Source: Betaproteobacteria bacterium (GTDB lineage: Bacteria > Pseudomonadota > Gammaproteobacteria > Burkholderiales > SG8-39). From it: a stretch of DNA of 14,930 nt. Below are positions 1-6,963 of this stretch, one piece after another. The DNA lies in contig VBDM01000111.1 in NCBI GenBank assembly GCA_005881355.1, forward strand, positions 1 through 14,930. The letters run 5' to 3'. Under the pieces are notes generated by a model. That model saw only the letters and a program-made list of their open reading frames with translations, searched no databases and was not told where the DNA came from. Each line of letters opens with the position of its first letter. Position 1 is the stretch's first letter. The translations under genes were made by a program, and so were the position numbers.

Positions 1-570
1 TATCGGCATTTCCGCACCATCGCGGAAACGGTGGATATCCCGCACATCGTCTACAACGTCCCCGGCCGCACCGTCGCCGATCTCGCCAACGAAACTACGC
101 TGCGCCTCGCGCAGGTTCCGAACATCGTAGGCATCAAGGACGCCACCGCCAGCATCGAGCGAGGCTCGGATCTGCTGCGCCGCGCGCCCAAGGATTTCGC
201 GGTCTACAGCGGCGATGACGCGACCTGTCTTGCGCTGATGCTGCTCGGCGGCAAAGGCATCATCTCCGTCACCGCCAACGTCGCGCCGCGGCTGATGCAC
301 GAGATGTGCGCGGCGGCTCTCGCCGAAGACCTGAAGAAAGCGCGCGAATTGAATTTCAAGTTGCTCGGGCTTCACACCAAGCTCTTCGTGGAAGCGAATC
401 CGATCCCGGTGAAATGGGCGGTGGCTCAGATGGGGCTGATCGGCATGGGCATTCGCCTGCCGCTCACGCCGCTCTCGCAGCAATTCCACGAAGTCGTCAG
501 GGAAGCCATGCGGCAGGCCGACATCATGCCCTCAAGCGGCCTGCGCGTCGTCGAAGGCAAGGCGGGATGA
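1..570 (+). CDS. dapA: 4-hydroxy-tetrahydrodipicolinate synthase, 3' part (5' end outside window)
   Basis: The last 189 codons of DapA, open from base 1, so the true start lies upstream. The enzyme condenses pyruvate with aspartate semialdehyde in the cytoplasm, the first committed step of diaminopimelate and lysine synthesis. Visible catalytic residues: YNVPGRT (fragment residues 18-24) carries the Tyr and Arg matching Tyr133 and Arg138 of E. coli DapA. GIKDA carries the Schiff-base Lys at fragment residue 46 (bases 136-138). The 28-residue Tyr-to-Lys distance equals that of the E. coli enzyme. YSGDD and the GGKGIISVTAN loop are also typical of the family. The stop overlaps the bamC start in an ATGA, so the two are probably translationally coupled. 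dapA next to bamC (nlpB/dapX) is a conserved beta- and gammaproteobacterial arrangement. No damage is seen in this part. Confidence 0.95.
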   Translation, partial: YRHFRTIAETVDIPHIVYNVPGRTVADLANETTLRLAQVPNIVGIKDATASIERGSDLLRRAPKDFAVYSGDDATCLALMLLGGKGIISVTANVAPRLMHEMCAAALAEDLKKARELNFKLLGLHTKLFVEANPIPVKWAVAQMGLIGMGIRLPLTPLSQQFHEVVREAMRQADIMPSSGLRVVEGKAG

Positions 571-1697
571 CCCGGTACGGTGCCGGCGCCGTCGCCGCGG
601 TGGTGGCGCTGATGCTCGCGGGGTGCGGGTCCACGCTGCTCGACTCCGCGAAGGTCGAATACAAATCGGAGAAGAAGCTTCCGCCGCTCGAGGTGCCGCC
701 CGACCTGACCGCGCCGGCCCGTGAAGAGCGCTATCAGATTCCGGAAATCAACCCCGCCGGGGCGACGACCCTTTCCGCCTACAACGCCGAGCGCGCCGGC
801 GCGCCGCGGCCTGGATCTACCGGGCTCCTTCCCGAGGTGGACAAGGCGCGGCTGGAGCGATCGGCCAGCGAGCGCTGGCTGGTCGTGTCGGAGCCTCCCG
901 AGAAGGTCTGGCCGGTCGTCAAGAGCTTCTGGCAAGACCTCGGTTTCGTCATCAAGGTCGAGGTCCCCGAAGCCGGAGTCATGGAGACCGACTGGGCGGA
1001 AAACCGCGCGAAGATCAAGCAGGATTTCATCCGGAACTTCATCGGCGGCCTGCTCGACGGAGCCTATTCCACCGGCGAGCGCGACAAGTTCCGCACGCGC
1101 CTGGAGCGCGGCGCGCAACCCAGCACTACCGAGATCTATATCACCCATCGGGGCGTGGTCGAGGTCTATACCAGCCAGCAGCGGGACAGCACCGTGTGGC
1201 AGCCCCGGCCCGTGGATCCGAGCCTCGAGGCGGAGTTCCTGCGCCGCCTGATGGGGCGCTTCGGGGTGACGGACGCACGCGCGCAAGCCCAGCTTGCCGC
1301 CGTCGATAAGAAAGACGAGCGCGCGAAAATATCACGGGCCGACAATGGGGTCGGCACGCTCGAGCTCGCCGAGCCGTTCGACCGCGCCTGGAGGCGGGTG
1401 GGACTGGTGCTCGATCGCGTCGGCTTCACCGTCGAAGACCGCGACCGCTCCAAAGGCTTCTATTTCGTCCGGTACGTCGATTCCGAAGCCGCGCTCGCTG
1501 GAAAGCAGGACGAGAGCTTTCTCTCCAAGCTCGCGTTTTGGCGTTCCGCGCCGGACCCCAAGGCGGAGCAGTACCGCGTTTTCGTAAAGGATCGCAATGA
1601 TTCGAGCGAAGTGCAGGTGCTCAACAAGGATGGCCATCCGGATTCCTCCGAAACGGCGCAGAGGATTCTTTCCCTCTTGAAGGAGCAGCTCAAATAG
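567..1697 (+). CDS. bamC: Outer membrane protein assembly factor BamC (lipoprotein)
   Basis: A 376-residue lipoprotein of the BAM complex, which inserts beta-barrel proteins into the outer membrane. The ATG at 567 overlaps the dapA stop. A longer in-frame reading upstream would run into dapA and is not credible. The start is supported by a signal sequence ending in the lipobox LAGC with the acylated Cys at residue 20, and by AAGG four bases before the ATG. After the lipobox comes a proline-rich stretch (LPPLEVPPDLTAP), the flexible BamC N-terminus that contacts BamD in E. coli. Two repeated helix-grip-like domains follow, roughly residues 105-235 and 260-376; each begins with a similar W-x-x-V / AWRRVG-type segment. 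It is slightly longer than the E. coli protein (344 residues). The family assignment rests on gene order plus the architecture. Confidence 0.92.
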   Translation: MTRYGAGAVAAVVALMLAGCGSTLLDSAKVEYKSEKKLPPLEVPPDLTAPAREERYQIPEINPAGATTLSAYNAERAGAPRPGSTGLLPEVDKARLERSASERWLVVSEPPEKVWPVVKSFWQDLGFVIKVEVPEAGVMETDWAENRAKIKQDFIRNFIGGLLDGAYSTGERDKFRTRLERGAQPSTTEIYITHRGVVEVYTSQQRDSTVWQPRPVDPSLEAEFLRRLMGRFGVTDARAQAQLAAVDKKDERAKISRADNGVGTLELAEPFDRAWRRVGLVLDRVGFTVEDRDRSKGFYFVRYVDSEAALAGKQDESFLSKLAFWRSAPDPKAEQYRVFVKDRNDSSEVQVLNKDGHPDSSETAQRILSLLKEQLK

Positions 1698-1715
1698 CGA
1701 CGGATCGCGGGTCTG

Positions 1716-1748
1716 GACCGATGCGCTTCGCTTCGCTCGGTCGATTTT
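1716..1748 (+). terminator. Probable rho-independent terminator after dapA-bamC
   Basis: GACCGA (1716-1721) pairs with TCGGTC (1737-1742), and GCG (1723-1725) with CGC (1734-1736), leaving one bulged T and an 8-base loop. GA then TTTT follows (1745-1748). It lies 18 bases after the bamC stop and before the next gene's ribosome binding site. The T run is short, so termination may be partial. Confidence 0.5.
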
Positions 1749-1820
1749 AGGAATCAAGCGTGCACGTTGCCTCGCTTGAGCCGCTTTCAGGAACCGAGTG
1801 TGCGCTTCGCCTCGCTCGGT
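1722..1820 (+). repeat. Degenerate repeat spanning the start of the MBL hydrolase gene
   Basis: Bases 1722-1741 match 1801-1820 at 19 of 20 positions, 79 bases apart. An intermediate, more diverged copy at 1749-1780 aligns with 1789-1820 at a 40-base offset (both begin AGGAA). The outer copies form hairpins: GACCGA/TCGGTC in the first, and ACCGAG (1793-1798) with CTCGGT (1815-1820) in the last. The last hairpin encloses the GTG start codon at 1800. The first copy also reads as a 9-codon mini-ORF at 1721-1750, MRFASLGRF and stop, whose first seven residues equal those of the downstream protein. Confidence 0.5.
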
Positions 1821-2573
1821 AGCGGCAGCCAGGGCAACGCGCTCATCGTCGAGGCCGGCGGGACGCGCCTCATGCTCGACTGCGGTTTCCCGCTCCGCGA
1901 AACCGTGTCACGCCTTGCCCGGGCAGGCCTCGAGCCTTCCGATCTCTCCGGAATAATCGTGACGCACGAGCACGCCGATCACGGCGACGGCGTATTCCCC
2001 CTGGCGTGCCGCTTCGGCATCCCGGTGTGGCTCACGCACGGTACGCTCTCCGTGCTGCGCCCGGAGAGCGGCGGTGTCGAGGAACAGTGCGAGCTCAACC
2101 TCATCGACTCCGACCGCGCTTTTTCCGTCGGCGATCTGCTGGTGCATCCGTTCACCGTGCCGCACGATGCGCGCGAGCCGGTCCAGTACGTGCTCTCAGA
2201 CGGCGCGCGCCGGCTCGGCGTGCTCACCGACACCGGCTGCTCGACCGCGCATATCGAGTCGAGCCTGTCCGGCTGCGACGCGCTGGTGCTCGAGTGCAAT
2301 TACGATCCCGGATTGCTGGCGAGCGGCCCTTATCCGTCGGCGCTGAAGGTGCGCATCGCCAGCCGCCTCGGGCACCTGGACAATCAATCCTCGGCATCGT
2401 TGCTCGCCGCGCTCGACCGCGGTCGGCTCAAACACCTGATCGCAGCGCATTTGTCGCAGACGAACAACACGCCCGAGCTGGCGCGGGCCGCGCTTGCGGC
2501 GGCGCTGCGCTGCGAGCCCGAGTGGATTTCCGTGGCGACCCAGGACGGGGGTTTCGGCTGGCGGGATCTGTAG
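1800..2573 (+). CDS. MBL-fold metallo-hydrolase, YycJ/WalJ type
   Basis: A 257-residue metallo-beta-lactamase-fold hydrolase, expected to be cytoplasmic and to bind two metal ions. I chose the GTG at 1800 because AGGA lies 7 bases upstream and the product then starts MRFASLGSGSQGNA, the usual start of this family. A TTG at 1767 would add 11 residues of repeat-derived sequence. Metal ligands are visible: HEHADH (His56, His58, Asp60, His61), the HDAREPVQY segment, LTDTG (bridging Asp), and the His of AAHLSQTNN near the C-terminus. Related Firmicutes YycJ/WalJ proteins have been linked to DNA repair and cell-wall signalling as nucleases; the betaproteobacterial members lack a firm role. The stop lies 7 bases from the convergent stop of the next gene. 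Length is normal and no break is seen. Confidence 0.88.
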   Translation: MRFASLGSGSQGNALIVEAGGTRLMLDCGFPLRETVSRLARAGLEPSDLSGIIVTHEHADHGDGVFPLACRFGIPVWLTHGTLSVLRPESGGVEEQCELNLIDSDRAFSVGDLLVHPFTVPHDAREPVQYVLSDGARRLGVLTDTGCSTAHIESSLSGCDALVLECNYDPGLLASGPYPSALKVRIASRLGHLDNQSSASLLAALDRGRLKHLIAAHLSQTNNTPELARAALAAALRCEPEWISVATQDGGFGWRDL

Positions 2574-2580
2574 GAGACCC

Positions 2581-3084
2581 TTACAGCCCGGTCGTATTCG
2601 CCGACACCGCCGGGACCGAGGACTCCCAGATCTCGTCGAATCGCTCGCGCATCGGCTGACACTCCTTCGGGTCGTTGATCACGAGCACCCCGCGCGGCTG
2701 TGTCGTCACGGGCCGGCGCAACAAATGATCGCCGTCGGCGAGAACGAAGCAGTCCTGCACTTTGGCCGCTTCTCCCTGCGTCTGTAGGATAAAAATTCCG
2801 GCGGTGTAACTCCCCAGGAGCGTGATCAATCGCGGGCAGCGTTTGACGACGTGCTCGACGTCGTGAAGGGCGATGTAGATGCGGTGCGTGCGGCTTCCCC
2901 GAAGGAAGCGCGTGAGCGTCTCGATGCGGCGGGTCGAGTTCACGTCCAGCTCGGAGAGGTCGGGATCGAAGATGCGCAGCTCCCGGCGCGCGAGGCCGAG
3001 CAGCCTCTCGAAGCCTTCAAGATAATCGTTTTTTGCCGCGAGCAATATCCGCTCGGGGACTGCGTCGGCCGGGGCTTCACTCAT
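2581..3084 (-). CDS. DUF7931-like protein of unknown function
   Basis: A 167-residue acidic, probably cytoplasmic protein starting MSEAPADAVPERI, with no signal peptide or membrane segment. The ATG at 3084 overlaps the stop of the upstream roxA-like gene (TCAT on the plus strand), so the pair is probably co-translated. Visible features are LRIFDPDLSELDVNSTRRIETLTRFLRG-like text near residues 36-63 (given here only as motif cores IFDPDL, LDVN, IETLTRFL), a paired HD at IALHDVEHV, and a C-terminal ERFDEIWE. These match from memory the betaproteobacterial DUF7931 family, whose fold resembles one half of a phospholipase-D-like domain without an obvious HKD motif. No function is known to me. It could be a distant nuclease-fold or sensing protein. 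Confidence 0.75.
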   Translation of the reverse strand: MSEAPADAVPERILLAAKNDYLEGFERLLGLARRELRIFDPDLSELDVNSTRRIETLTRFLRGSRTHRIYIALHDVEHVVKRCPRLITLLGSYTAGIFILQTQGEAAKVQDCFVLADGDHLLRRPVTTQPRGVLVINDPKECQPMRERFDEIWESSVPAVSANTTGL

Positions 3085-4154
3085 GGCCGTCTCCGGTGCA
3101 AAGCCAGCCGGCAAGATACCAGCCGTGCAGGAGCTGCAGAAGCGGCCGCGGCACGCAGGTGCTTGGGCGGCTCGACTCGTTCCCCGTTGACAAAGAAATC
3201 CCGGCCCCGGAACAGCATCCTCGTGCGCAGATCGAGGCTCAGGCCTCGCGTGCTGCAGAGCCCGGCAAACCGGGCCGGGGAATGAGGGCGGTGAGGCCGC
3301 GAAAATACCACCTGCGGCTTGGGTGCGGACAGGTACTCGCCGAGAAAACGCGAGATGTCCTGCCGATGCCAACGGATTCTCCGGGCTACGGCGGCGGCCT
3401 GCTGCACCATCTTTCGCGGAATTTCAGCCGCGTGGCGCTGAGGTTTGAGCCCGGGGTCCGCGTACAGACCGTCGAACGCGACACGATCCTGCAGGAACGC
3501 GAGAAATTCCCGGGCGGTATCGGCGTGCGACGGCGCCCGAAAACCGATCGAGTAGGTGAAGCAGGGCTCCAGCGCAACGCCTTCGTGCGCCCAGCCCGGG
3601 GGAAGATAGAGCATGTCTCCGGCATCCAGCACCCATTCCGATTCGTAGCGGAAGTTGCGCAGTATTTTCAGCGGAGCCGCCGGGTCGAGCAGCCGGTTAC
3701 CCGGTTTGCCTACGCGCCAACGGCGCTTGCCCGGCCCTTGCAGGAGAAACACGTCGTAGGAGTCGAAGTGAGGGCCGACGCCGCCCCCGGGCCCAGCATG
3801 GCTAACCATGACGTCGTCGAGCCGCGCGTAGGGAAGGAAGCGAAAGCACCGCAGCAACGCGTCCGCGGCGGACAGCTCGAGATTCAGACCTTGCACCAGA
3901 AGGGTCCACCCGATCTTGGGCAGGCGTGCCAATTCGGTGCGCGAGAACGGTCCCTCGCGCAGATGCCATGCGCCGCTGCGGCGCCACACGAGTCGCGATT
4001 CGATGTCGTTGCGCGTCGCGAGCGCAAACAATTCAGGCGCTTGCACCACGCCCTTAAAGTCGGGAATCGCGTCGCGGATGAGCAGCGGTTTCCTTTGCCA
4101 GAATTGTGACAGGAATCTTTTCGCGTTCAGGCCGCCGAGCAGTTGCATTCTCAT
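3081..4154 (-). CDS. roxA: RoxA/YcfD-type ribosomal-protein arginine hydroxylase, C-terminus probably frameshifted
   Basis: A JmjC-type cupin of 357 residues, related to E. coli YcfD/RoxA, a 2-oxoglutarate and Fe(II) oxygenase that hydroxylates an arginine of ribosomal protein L16. The iron triad is complete: His129 and Asp131 in GPHFDSYDVFLLQG, and His190 in LYLPPGWAHEG. NYSVGFRAP-like text follows (here YSIGFRAPS). The N-terminus FWQRKPLLIRDAIPDF is also typical. The ATG at 4154 is preferred over longer in-frame readings, which lack homology. A second ATG at 4148 is possible. The last 23 residues (from about Ala335) are alanine- and arginine-rich and unlike the family. Another frame gives LLHGWYLAGWL, like the usual ending, and stops at 3077-3079. 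So a small frame-shifting deletion near 3140-3155 is suspected. Confidence 0.88.
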   Translation of the reverse strand: MRMQLLGGLNAKRFLSQFWQRKPLLIRDAIPDFKGVVQAPELFALATRNDIESRLVWRRSGAWHLREGPFSRTELARLPKIGWTLLVQGLNLELSAADALLRCFRFLPYARLDDVMVSHAGPGGGVGPHFDSYDVFLLQGPGKRRWRVGKPGNRLLDPAAPLKILRNFRYESEWVLDAGDMLYLPPGWAHEGVALEPCFTYSIGFRAPSHADTAREFLAFLQDRVAFDGLYADPGLKPQRHAAEIPRKMVQQAAAVARRIRWHRQDISRFLGEYLSAPKPQVVFSRPHRPHSPARFAGLCSTRGLSLDLRTRMLFRGRDFFVNGERVEPPKHLRAAAASAAPARLVSCRLALHRRRP

Positions 4155-4161
4155 CGCCACG

Positions 4162-4169
4162 ATTATAGT
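4162..4169. promoter_or_regulatory. Overlapping back-to-back -10 elements between roxA and the peroxiredoxin gene
   Basis: The 46-base divergent gap holds ATTATAGT. Read on the minus strand, 4167-4162 is a perfect TATAAT whose last base is 7 bases before the roxA ATG (4154), so transcripts should be leaderless or nearly so. Read on the plus strand, 4164-4169 is TATAGT, 31 bases before the TTG at 4201. Neither side has a strong -35: TTGCAT at 4143-4148 is only 15 bases from the plus -10, and CCGGTT is the 17-spaced minus candidate. This is a sequence-based prediction only. Confidence 0.45.
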
Positions 4170-4200
4170 CTGTTGCTGCCTTCGAACCGGCGAGGAAAAC

Positions 4201-4719
4201 TTGGCTCGCGTAAACGAAGCATCGCTCGGAACCACCGAACGCCCGCCTGAGGGTCTGCAAGCGGGGCAAGCGGCGCCGCTTTTCTCGCTTCCCGACGCCG
4301 ACATGGAAACCGTGGACCTCGAGCAGTTCCGCGGCAAGAAAAGCGTCGTGCTCTATTTTTATCCCAAGGACGGCACGCCGAGCTGCACACTGCTCGCCAC
4401 TGATTTCTCCGACCACGAAGACGAGTTTGCGCGCCACGACTGCGTGGTGTTCGGGGTGAGCCCGGACGATTGCCTCCGTCACGCCGATTTCCGGGACCAG
4501 CACGGCGTTTCGATCCGGCTGCTCGCGGATACCGAGGGCGAAGTCTGCCGCAAGTACGGCGTGGTGCACGAGAAAGAAGCCAACGGATCCACGAAATCCT
4601 GCATCACGCGCTCGACGTTCATCATCGACAAGGCGGGCACGGTCACGCACGTGTTCTACAGCGTCAATCCCCGCGGCCACGCGGCCGAAGTGCTGGGCCT
4701 CGTCAAATCGCTGCGTTAG
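4201..4719 (+). CDS. bcp: Peroxiredoxin, BCP/PrxQ family
   Basis: A 172-residue thioredoxin-fold peroxidase that should reduce hydrogen peroxide and organic hydroperoxides in the cytoplasm. I chose TTG at 4201 because GAGGA lies 4 bases upstream and no in-frame ATG occurs closer to the domain; longer readings enter the opposing roxA promoter and gene. Motifs: FSLPDADMETVDLEQFRGK, then YFYPKDGTPSCT with the peroxidatic Cys at residue 62. The usual resolving Cys five residues later (CxxxxC) is replaced by Thr67. Cys81 and Cys91 remain as possible partners, so it is a non-canonical PrxQ: 1-Cys, or using a different resolving Cys. The C-terminal part KSCITRSTFIIDKAG is typical. It is followed after 32 bases by an FKBP gene, probably in the same transcript. 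Confidence 0.9.
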   Translation: MARVNEASLGTTERPPEGLQAGQAAPLFSLPDADMETVDLEQFRGKKSVVLYFYPKDGTPSCTLLATDFSDHEDEFARHDCVVFGVSPDDCLRHADFRDQHGVSIRLLADTEGEVCRKYGVVHEKEANGSTKSCITRSTFIIDKAGTVTHVFYSVNPRGHAAEVLGLVKSLR

Positions 4720-4751
4720 CCGGGACCGGGCTCCGGTTCCATTCCGGCACT

Positions 4752-5243
4752 TTGCACATCGCGGAAAACACGGTCGTCTCGCTCGACGTCGAGCTGTCCG
4801 ACATCTGGGGCAATGCGATCCAGCGCTCCGAGCACCCGGTGCAGTATTTGCACGGCGGCTACGGCAATATTTTTCCGGCGGCGGAAGCGGCGCTCGAGGG
4901 CAAGGGGGTCAAGGACCGCGTCGAAGTGCGCCTGGAGCCCGAGGAGGCCTTCGGCGACTACGACGAGGATCTTCTCCGGGTCGAGCCGCGCGCCCGCTTT
5001 CCCGAGGCGCTCGAGACCGGGATTCGTTTCGAGGGCGCCGCGGGCGGCGACGACGAGGACCTGATCTTCACGGTGACCGACATCGCCGAGGACAAAGTGG
5101 TGCTCGACGCCAACCATCCGCTCGCCGGCATGGCGATCAAATTCTCCTGCACGGTGGTCGGCGTGCGCCCGGCGACCGAAGTCGAGATCCGCGACGGCGC
5201 GACCGACGATCCCGGGTCGGTGATCCTGCGCATACTTCCCTGA
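4752..5243 (+). CDS. FKBP-type peptidyl-prolyl isomerase, SlyD-like
   Basis: A 163-residue FKBP with the SlyD/SlpA layout: a split FKBP domain (about residues 1-68 and 128-150) interrupted by an insert-in-flap chaperone domain (about 70-125). It should catalyse proline isomerisation and hold unfolded chains in the cytoplasm. TTG at 4752 is the start that gives MHIAENTVVSLDVELSD, the usual N-terminus. No ATG is available, and the ribosome binding site is weak. Diagnostic motifs are YLHGGYGNIFPAAEAALEGK and PEEAFGDYDEDLL, then VVLDANHPLAGMAIKF, the closing FKBP strand. The His/Cys-rich nickel-binding tail of E. coli SlyD is absent, so a role in nickel handling is not supported. It follows the peroxiredoxin gene closely on the same strand. 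Confidence 0.9.
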   Translation: MHIAENTVVSLDVELSDIWGNAIQRSEHPVQYLHGGYGNIFPAAEAALEGKGVKDRVEVRLEPEEAFGDYDEDLLRVEPRARFPEALETGIRFEGAAGGDDEDLIFTVTDIAEDKVVLDANHPLAGMAIKFSCTVVGVRPATEVEIRDGATDDPGSVILRILP

Positions 5244-5274
5244 CTTCGCGGAAGCGCTGCGGGGCGTTTTCGCC

Positions 5275-5333
5275 TATCATTGGGCGCAGGCGGCGCAGCG
5301 CTGTTCGCGCCGCTCAGGGGAGAGGAGGGAGAG
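5275..5333 (+). promoter_or_regulatory. Candidate -10 element and strong ribosome binding region for the glutamate-synthase-domain gene
   Basis: TATCAT (5275-5280) matches 5 of 6 of the consensus -10, but no convincing -35 lies 16-18 bases upstream. The purine-rich tract GGGGAGAGGAGGGAGAG at 5317-5333 gives a strong Shine-Dalgarno directly before the ATG at 5335 and fixes that start. Confidence 0.3.
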
Positions 5334-5334
5334 C

Positions 5335-6834
5335 ATGTCCGGCATGCTGGGTGTCGTCTCGTACGGTCTCGGGACCATTGTCGGTCTCGTCCTGGTCGCG
5401 TTTCTGGTGATCGTGTTCATCCAGGACATCACTCAGAAGAAACACACCGTCCTGCGCAACTATCCGGTCATCGGGCACCTGCGTTATTTCCTGGAGAAGC
5501 AGGGCGAGTACTTCCGACAGTACTTCTTCATGAACGACCGGGAAGAGCTGCCTTTCAATCGCGCGACGCGCGGCTGGGTGTACCGCCTTGCCAAGGCCGA
5601 GGGCGGGGTGATCGGTTTCGGCTCCACCAACAATACCAACGAGCCGGGCTCGATCCTGTTCGTCAATCATCCCTATCCCGTGCTCGAGGAGGACCGGCTG
5701 CCTACGCCCCCGCTAGCGATCGGCGAGGGCTTCTGCAAGGAGCCGTTCCTCGCAAGGTCGATCGTGAACATCAGCGGGATGAGCTTCGGAGCGATCTCGG
5801 AGCCTGCGGTGCGCGCGCTCTCGCGCGGCGCGGCGCTCGCCGGCTGCTGGATGGACACGGGCGAAGGCGGGCTCTCGCCGTTTCATCTCGAAGGCAATTG
5901 CGACGTCATCATGCAGATCGGCACCGCCAACTACGGCGTTCGCGATCGCGATGGAAATTTCTCGGCTGAGGAGGTGAAGGAGGTTGCCGCCCGTCCTCAG
6001 GTGAAGGCGTTCGAGATCAAGCTTTCGCAGGGCGCGAAGCCCGGCAAGGGCGGGGTGCTGCCGGCTGCCAAGGTCACCGAGCAGATCGCCAGGATCCGCG
6101 GCATCCCGCCGCACCAGGATTCCATCAGCCCGAACCGCCACCGCGATGTCGCCAACGTCAACCAGCTGCTCGACAAGATCGCGTTCATCCGCGAGCTCAC
6201 CGGCAAGCCGGTGGGTGTCAAGACCGCGATCGGCGGCTGGCAGTTCGTCAACGAACTCTGCGAGGCGGTCAACCGCCGCGGCGCCGAATACGCACCGGAC
6301 TTTCTCACCATCGACGGCGGCGAGGGCGGCTCGGGCGCCGCTCCCCAGGCGCTCATGGACCACATGGCGCTGCCGATCGCGGAAGCCCTGCCGCGCGTGA
6401 TCGACTCGCTGATCGAGTCGGGACTGCGCAGCCGCGTGCGCGTCATTGCGGCGGGCAGGCTCGTCACCTCGGCGCGGGCGGCGTGGGCGCTTTGCGTCGG
6501 CGCGGATTTCGTCAACACCGCGCGCGGGTTCATGTTTTCTCTCGGTTGCATCCAGGCGTTGCGCTGCCACCAGAACACCTGCCCAACGGGGGTCACGACG
6601 CACAACCCGAGGCTGCAGCGCGGCCTGGTGGTCGATGAAAAATTCCAGCGCGTCGCGAATTACGCGCTCGGCATGAACAAGGAGATCGACATGATCGCGC
6701 ATTGCTGCGGCTGCCGCCACGCGCGCGAGCTCAGGCGCGAGCACGTGCGCATCGTCCAGACTGCGGGCCACAGCGTAGCGCTCAATATCATGTATCCCTA
6801 CCCGGAGCCGAACGCCAAGCGCAAGGCCGCTTGA
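5335..6834 (+). CDS. Membrane-anchored FMN-binding glutamate synthase family protein
   Basis: A 499-residue protein with one N-terminal membrane segment (about residues 8-29, YGLGTIVGLVLVAFLVIVF) followed by a GltB-type FMN TIM barrel. Barrel motifs are ISGMSFGAIS, GEGGLSPFH, QIGTANYGVR, EIKLSQGAKPGKGG, and IDGGEGGSGAAP. The 3Fe-4S motif C-x5-C-x4-C is intact at Cys405, Cys411 and Cys416 (CHQNTCPTG). A further cluster HCCGC (Cys457, 458, 460) follows. The glutaminase domain and the NADPH-dependent small subunit of real glutamate synthase are absent from the protein and its neighbours. So the electron donor and substrate are unknown; a ferredoxin- or quinone-linked oxidoreductase at the inner membrane is possible. 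Start ATG 5335 has a strong ribosome binding site. Family assignment is secure, role is not. Confidence 0.92.
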   Translation: MSGMLGVVSYGLGTIVGLVLVAFLVIVFIQDITQKKHTVLRNYPVIGHLRYFLEKQGEYFRQYFFMNDREELPFNRATRGWVYRLAKAEGGVIGFGSTNNTNEPGSILFVNHPYPVLEEDRLPTPPLAIGEGFCKEPFLARSIVNISGMSFGAISEPAVRALSRGAALAGCWMDTGEGGLSPFHLEGNCDVIMQIGTANYGVRDRDGNFSAEEVKEVAARPQVKAFEIKLSQGAKPGKGGVLPAAKVTEQIARIRGIPPHQDSISPNRHRDVANVNQLLDKIAFIRELTGKPVGVKTAIGGWQFVNELCEAVNRRGAEYAPDFLTIDGGEGGSGAAPQALMDHMALPIAEALPRVIDSLIESGLRSRVRVIAAGRLVTSARAAWALCVGADFVNTARGFMFSLGCIQALRCHQNTCPTGVTTHNPRLQRGLVVDEKFQRVANYALGMNKEIDMIAHCCGCRHARELRREHVRIVQTAGHSVALNIMYPYPEPNAKRKAA

Positions 6835-6924
6835 TCTGCCGCCATTCCCTGTTGGTGAGCTGATCTTCGCCGCGGTATTTTTCACGGTTCCGCCAACTGG
6901 CGCGGCTGGCAGTGCGTCGATATG

Positions 6925-6933
6925 TGCTAGATT
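6925..6933 (+). promoter_or_regulatory. Candidate extended -10 promoter upstream of the outer-membrane protein gene
   Basis: TGC followed by TAGATT (6928-6933) resembles an extended -10 (TGN before the hexamer), 30 bases before the ATG at 6964. No good -35 is seen in the 129-base gap, which holds no other recognisable feature. Confidence 0.3.
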
Positions 6934-6963
6934 AGTCACCGTTACCTCACCGTGGAGATCACG

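Noticed and set aside
1721..1750. Mini-ORF MRFASLGRF as a functional leader peptide
   Set aside because: No good ribosome binding site, and it lies inside the probable terminator hairpin; more likely a by-product of the repeat.
2568..2586. Inverted repeat CTGTA/TACAG between convergent stops, as a bidirectional terminator
   Set aside because: Only 5 bp, AT-containing and with no T run. It arises because both genes happen to end in CTG followed by a stop.
3142..3151. Overlapping NotI and SacII recognition sites (GCGGCCGCGG) as a cloning scar
   Set aside because: No vector-like flanking sequence is seen. The site is compatible with GC-rich coding DNA, so it is noted only as the suspected roxA break point.
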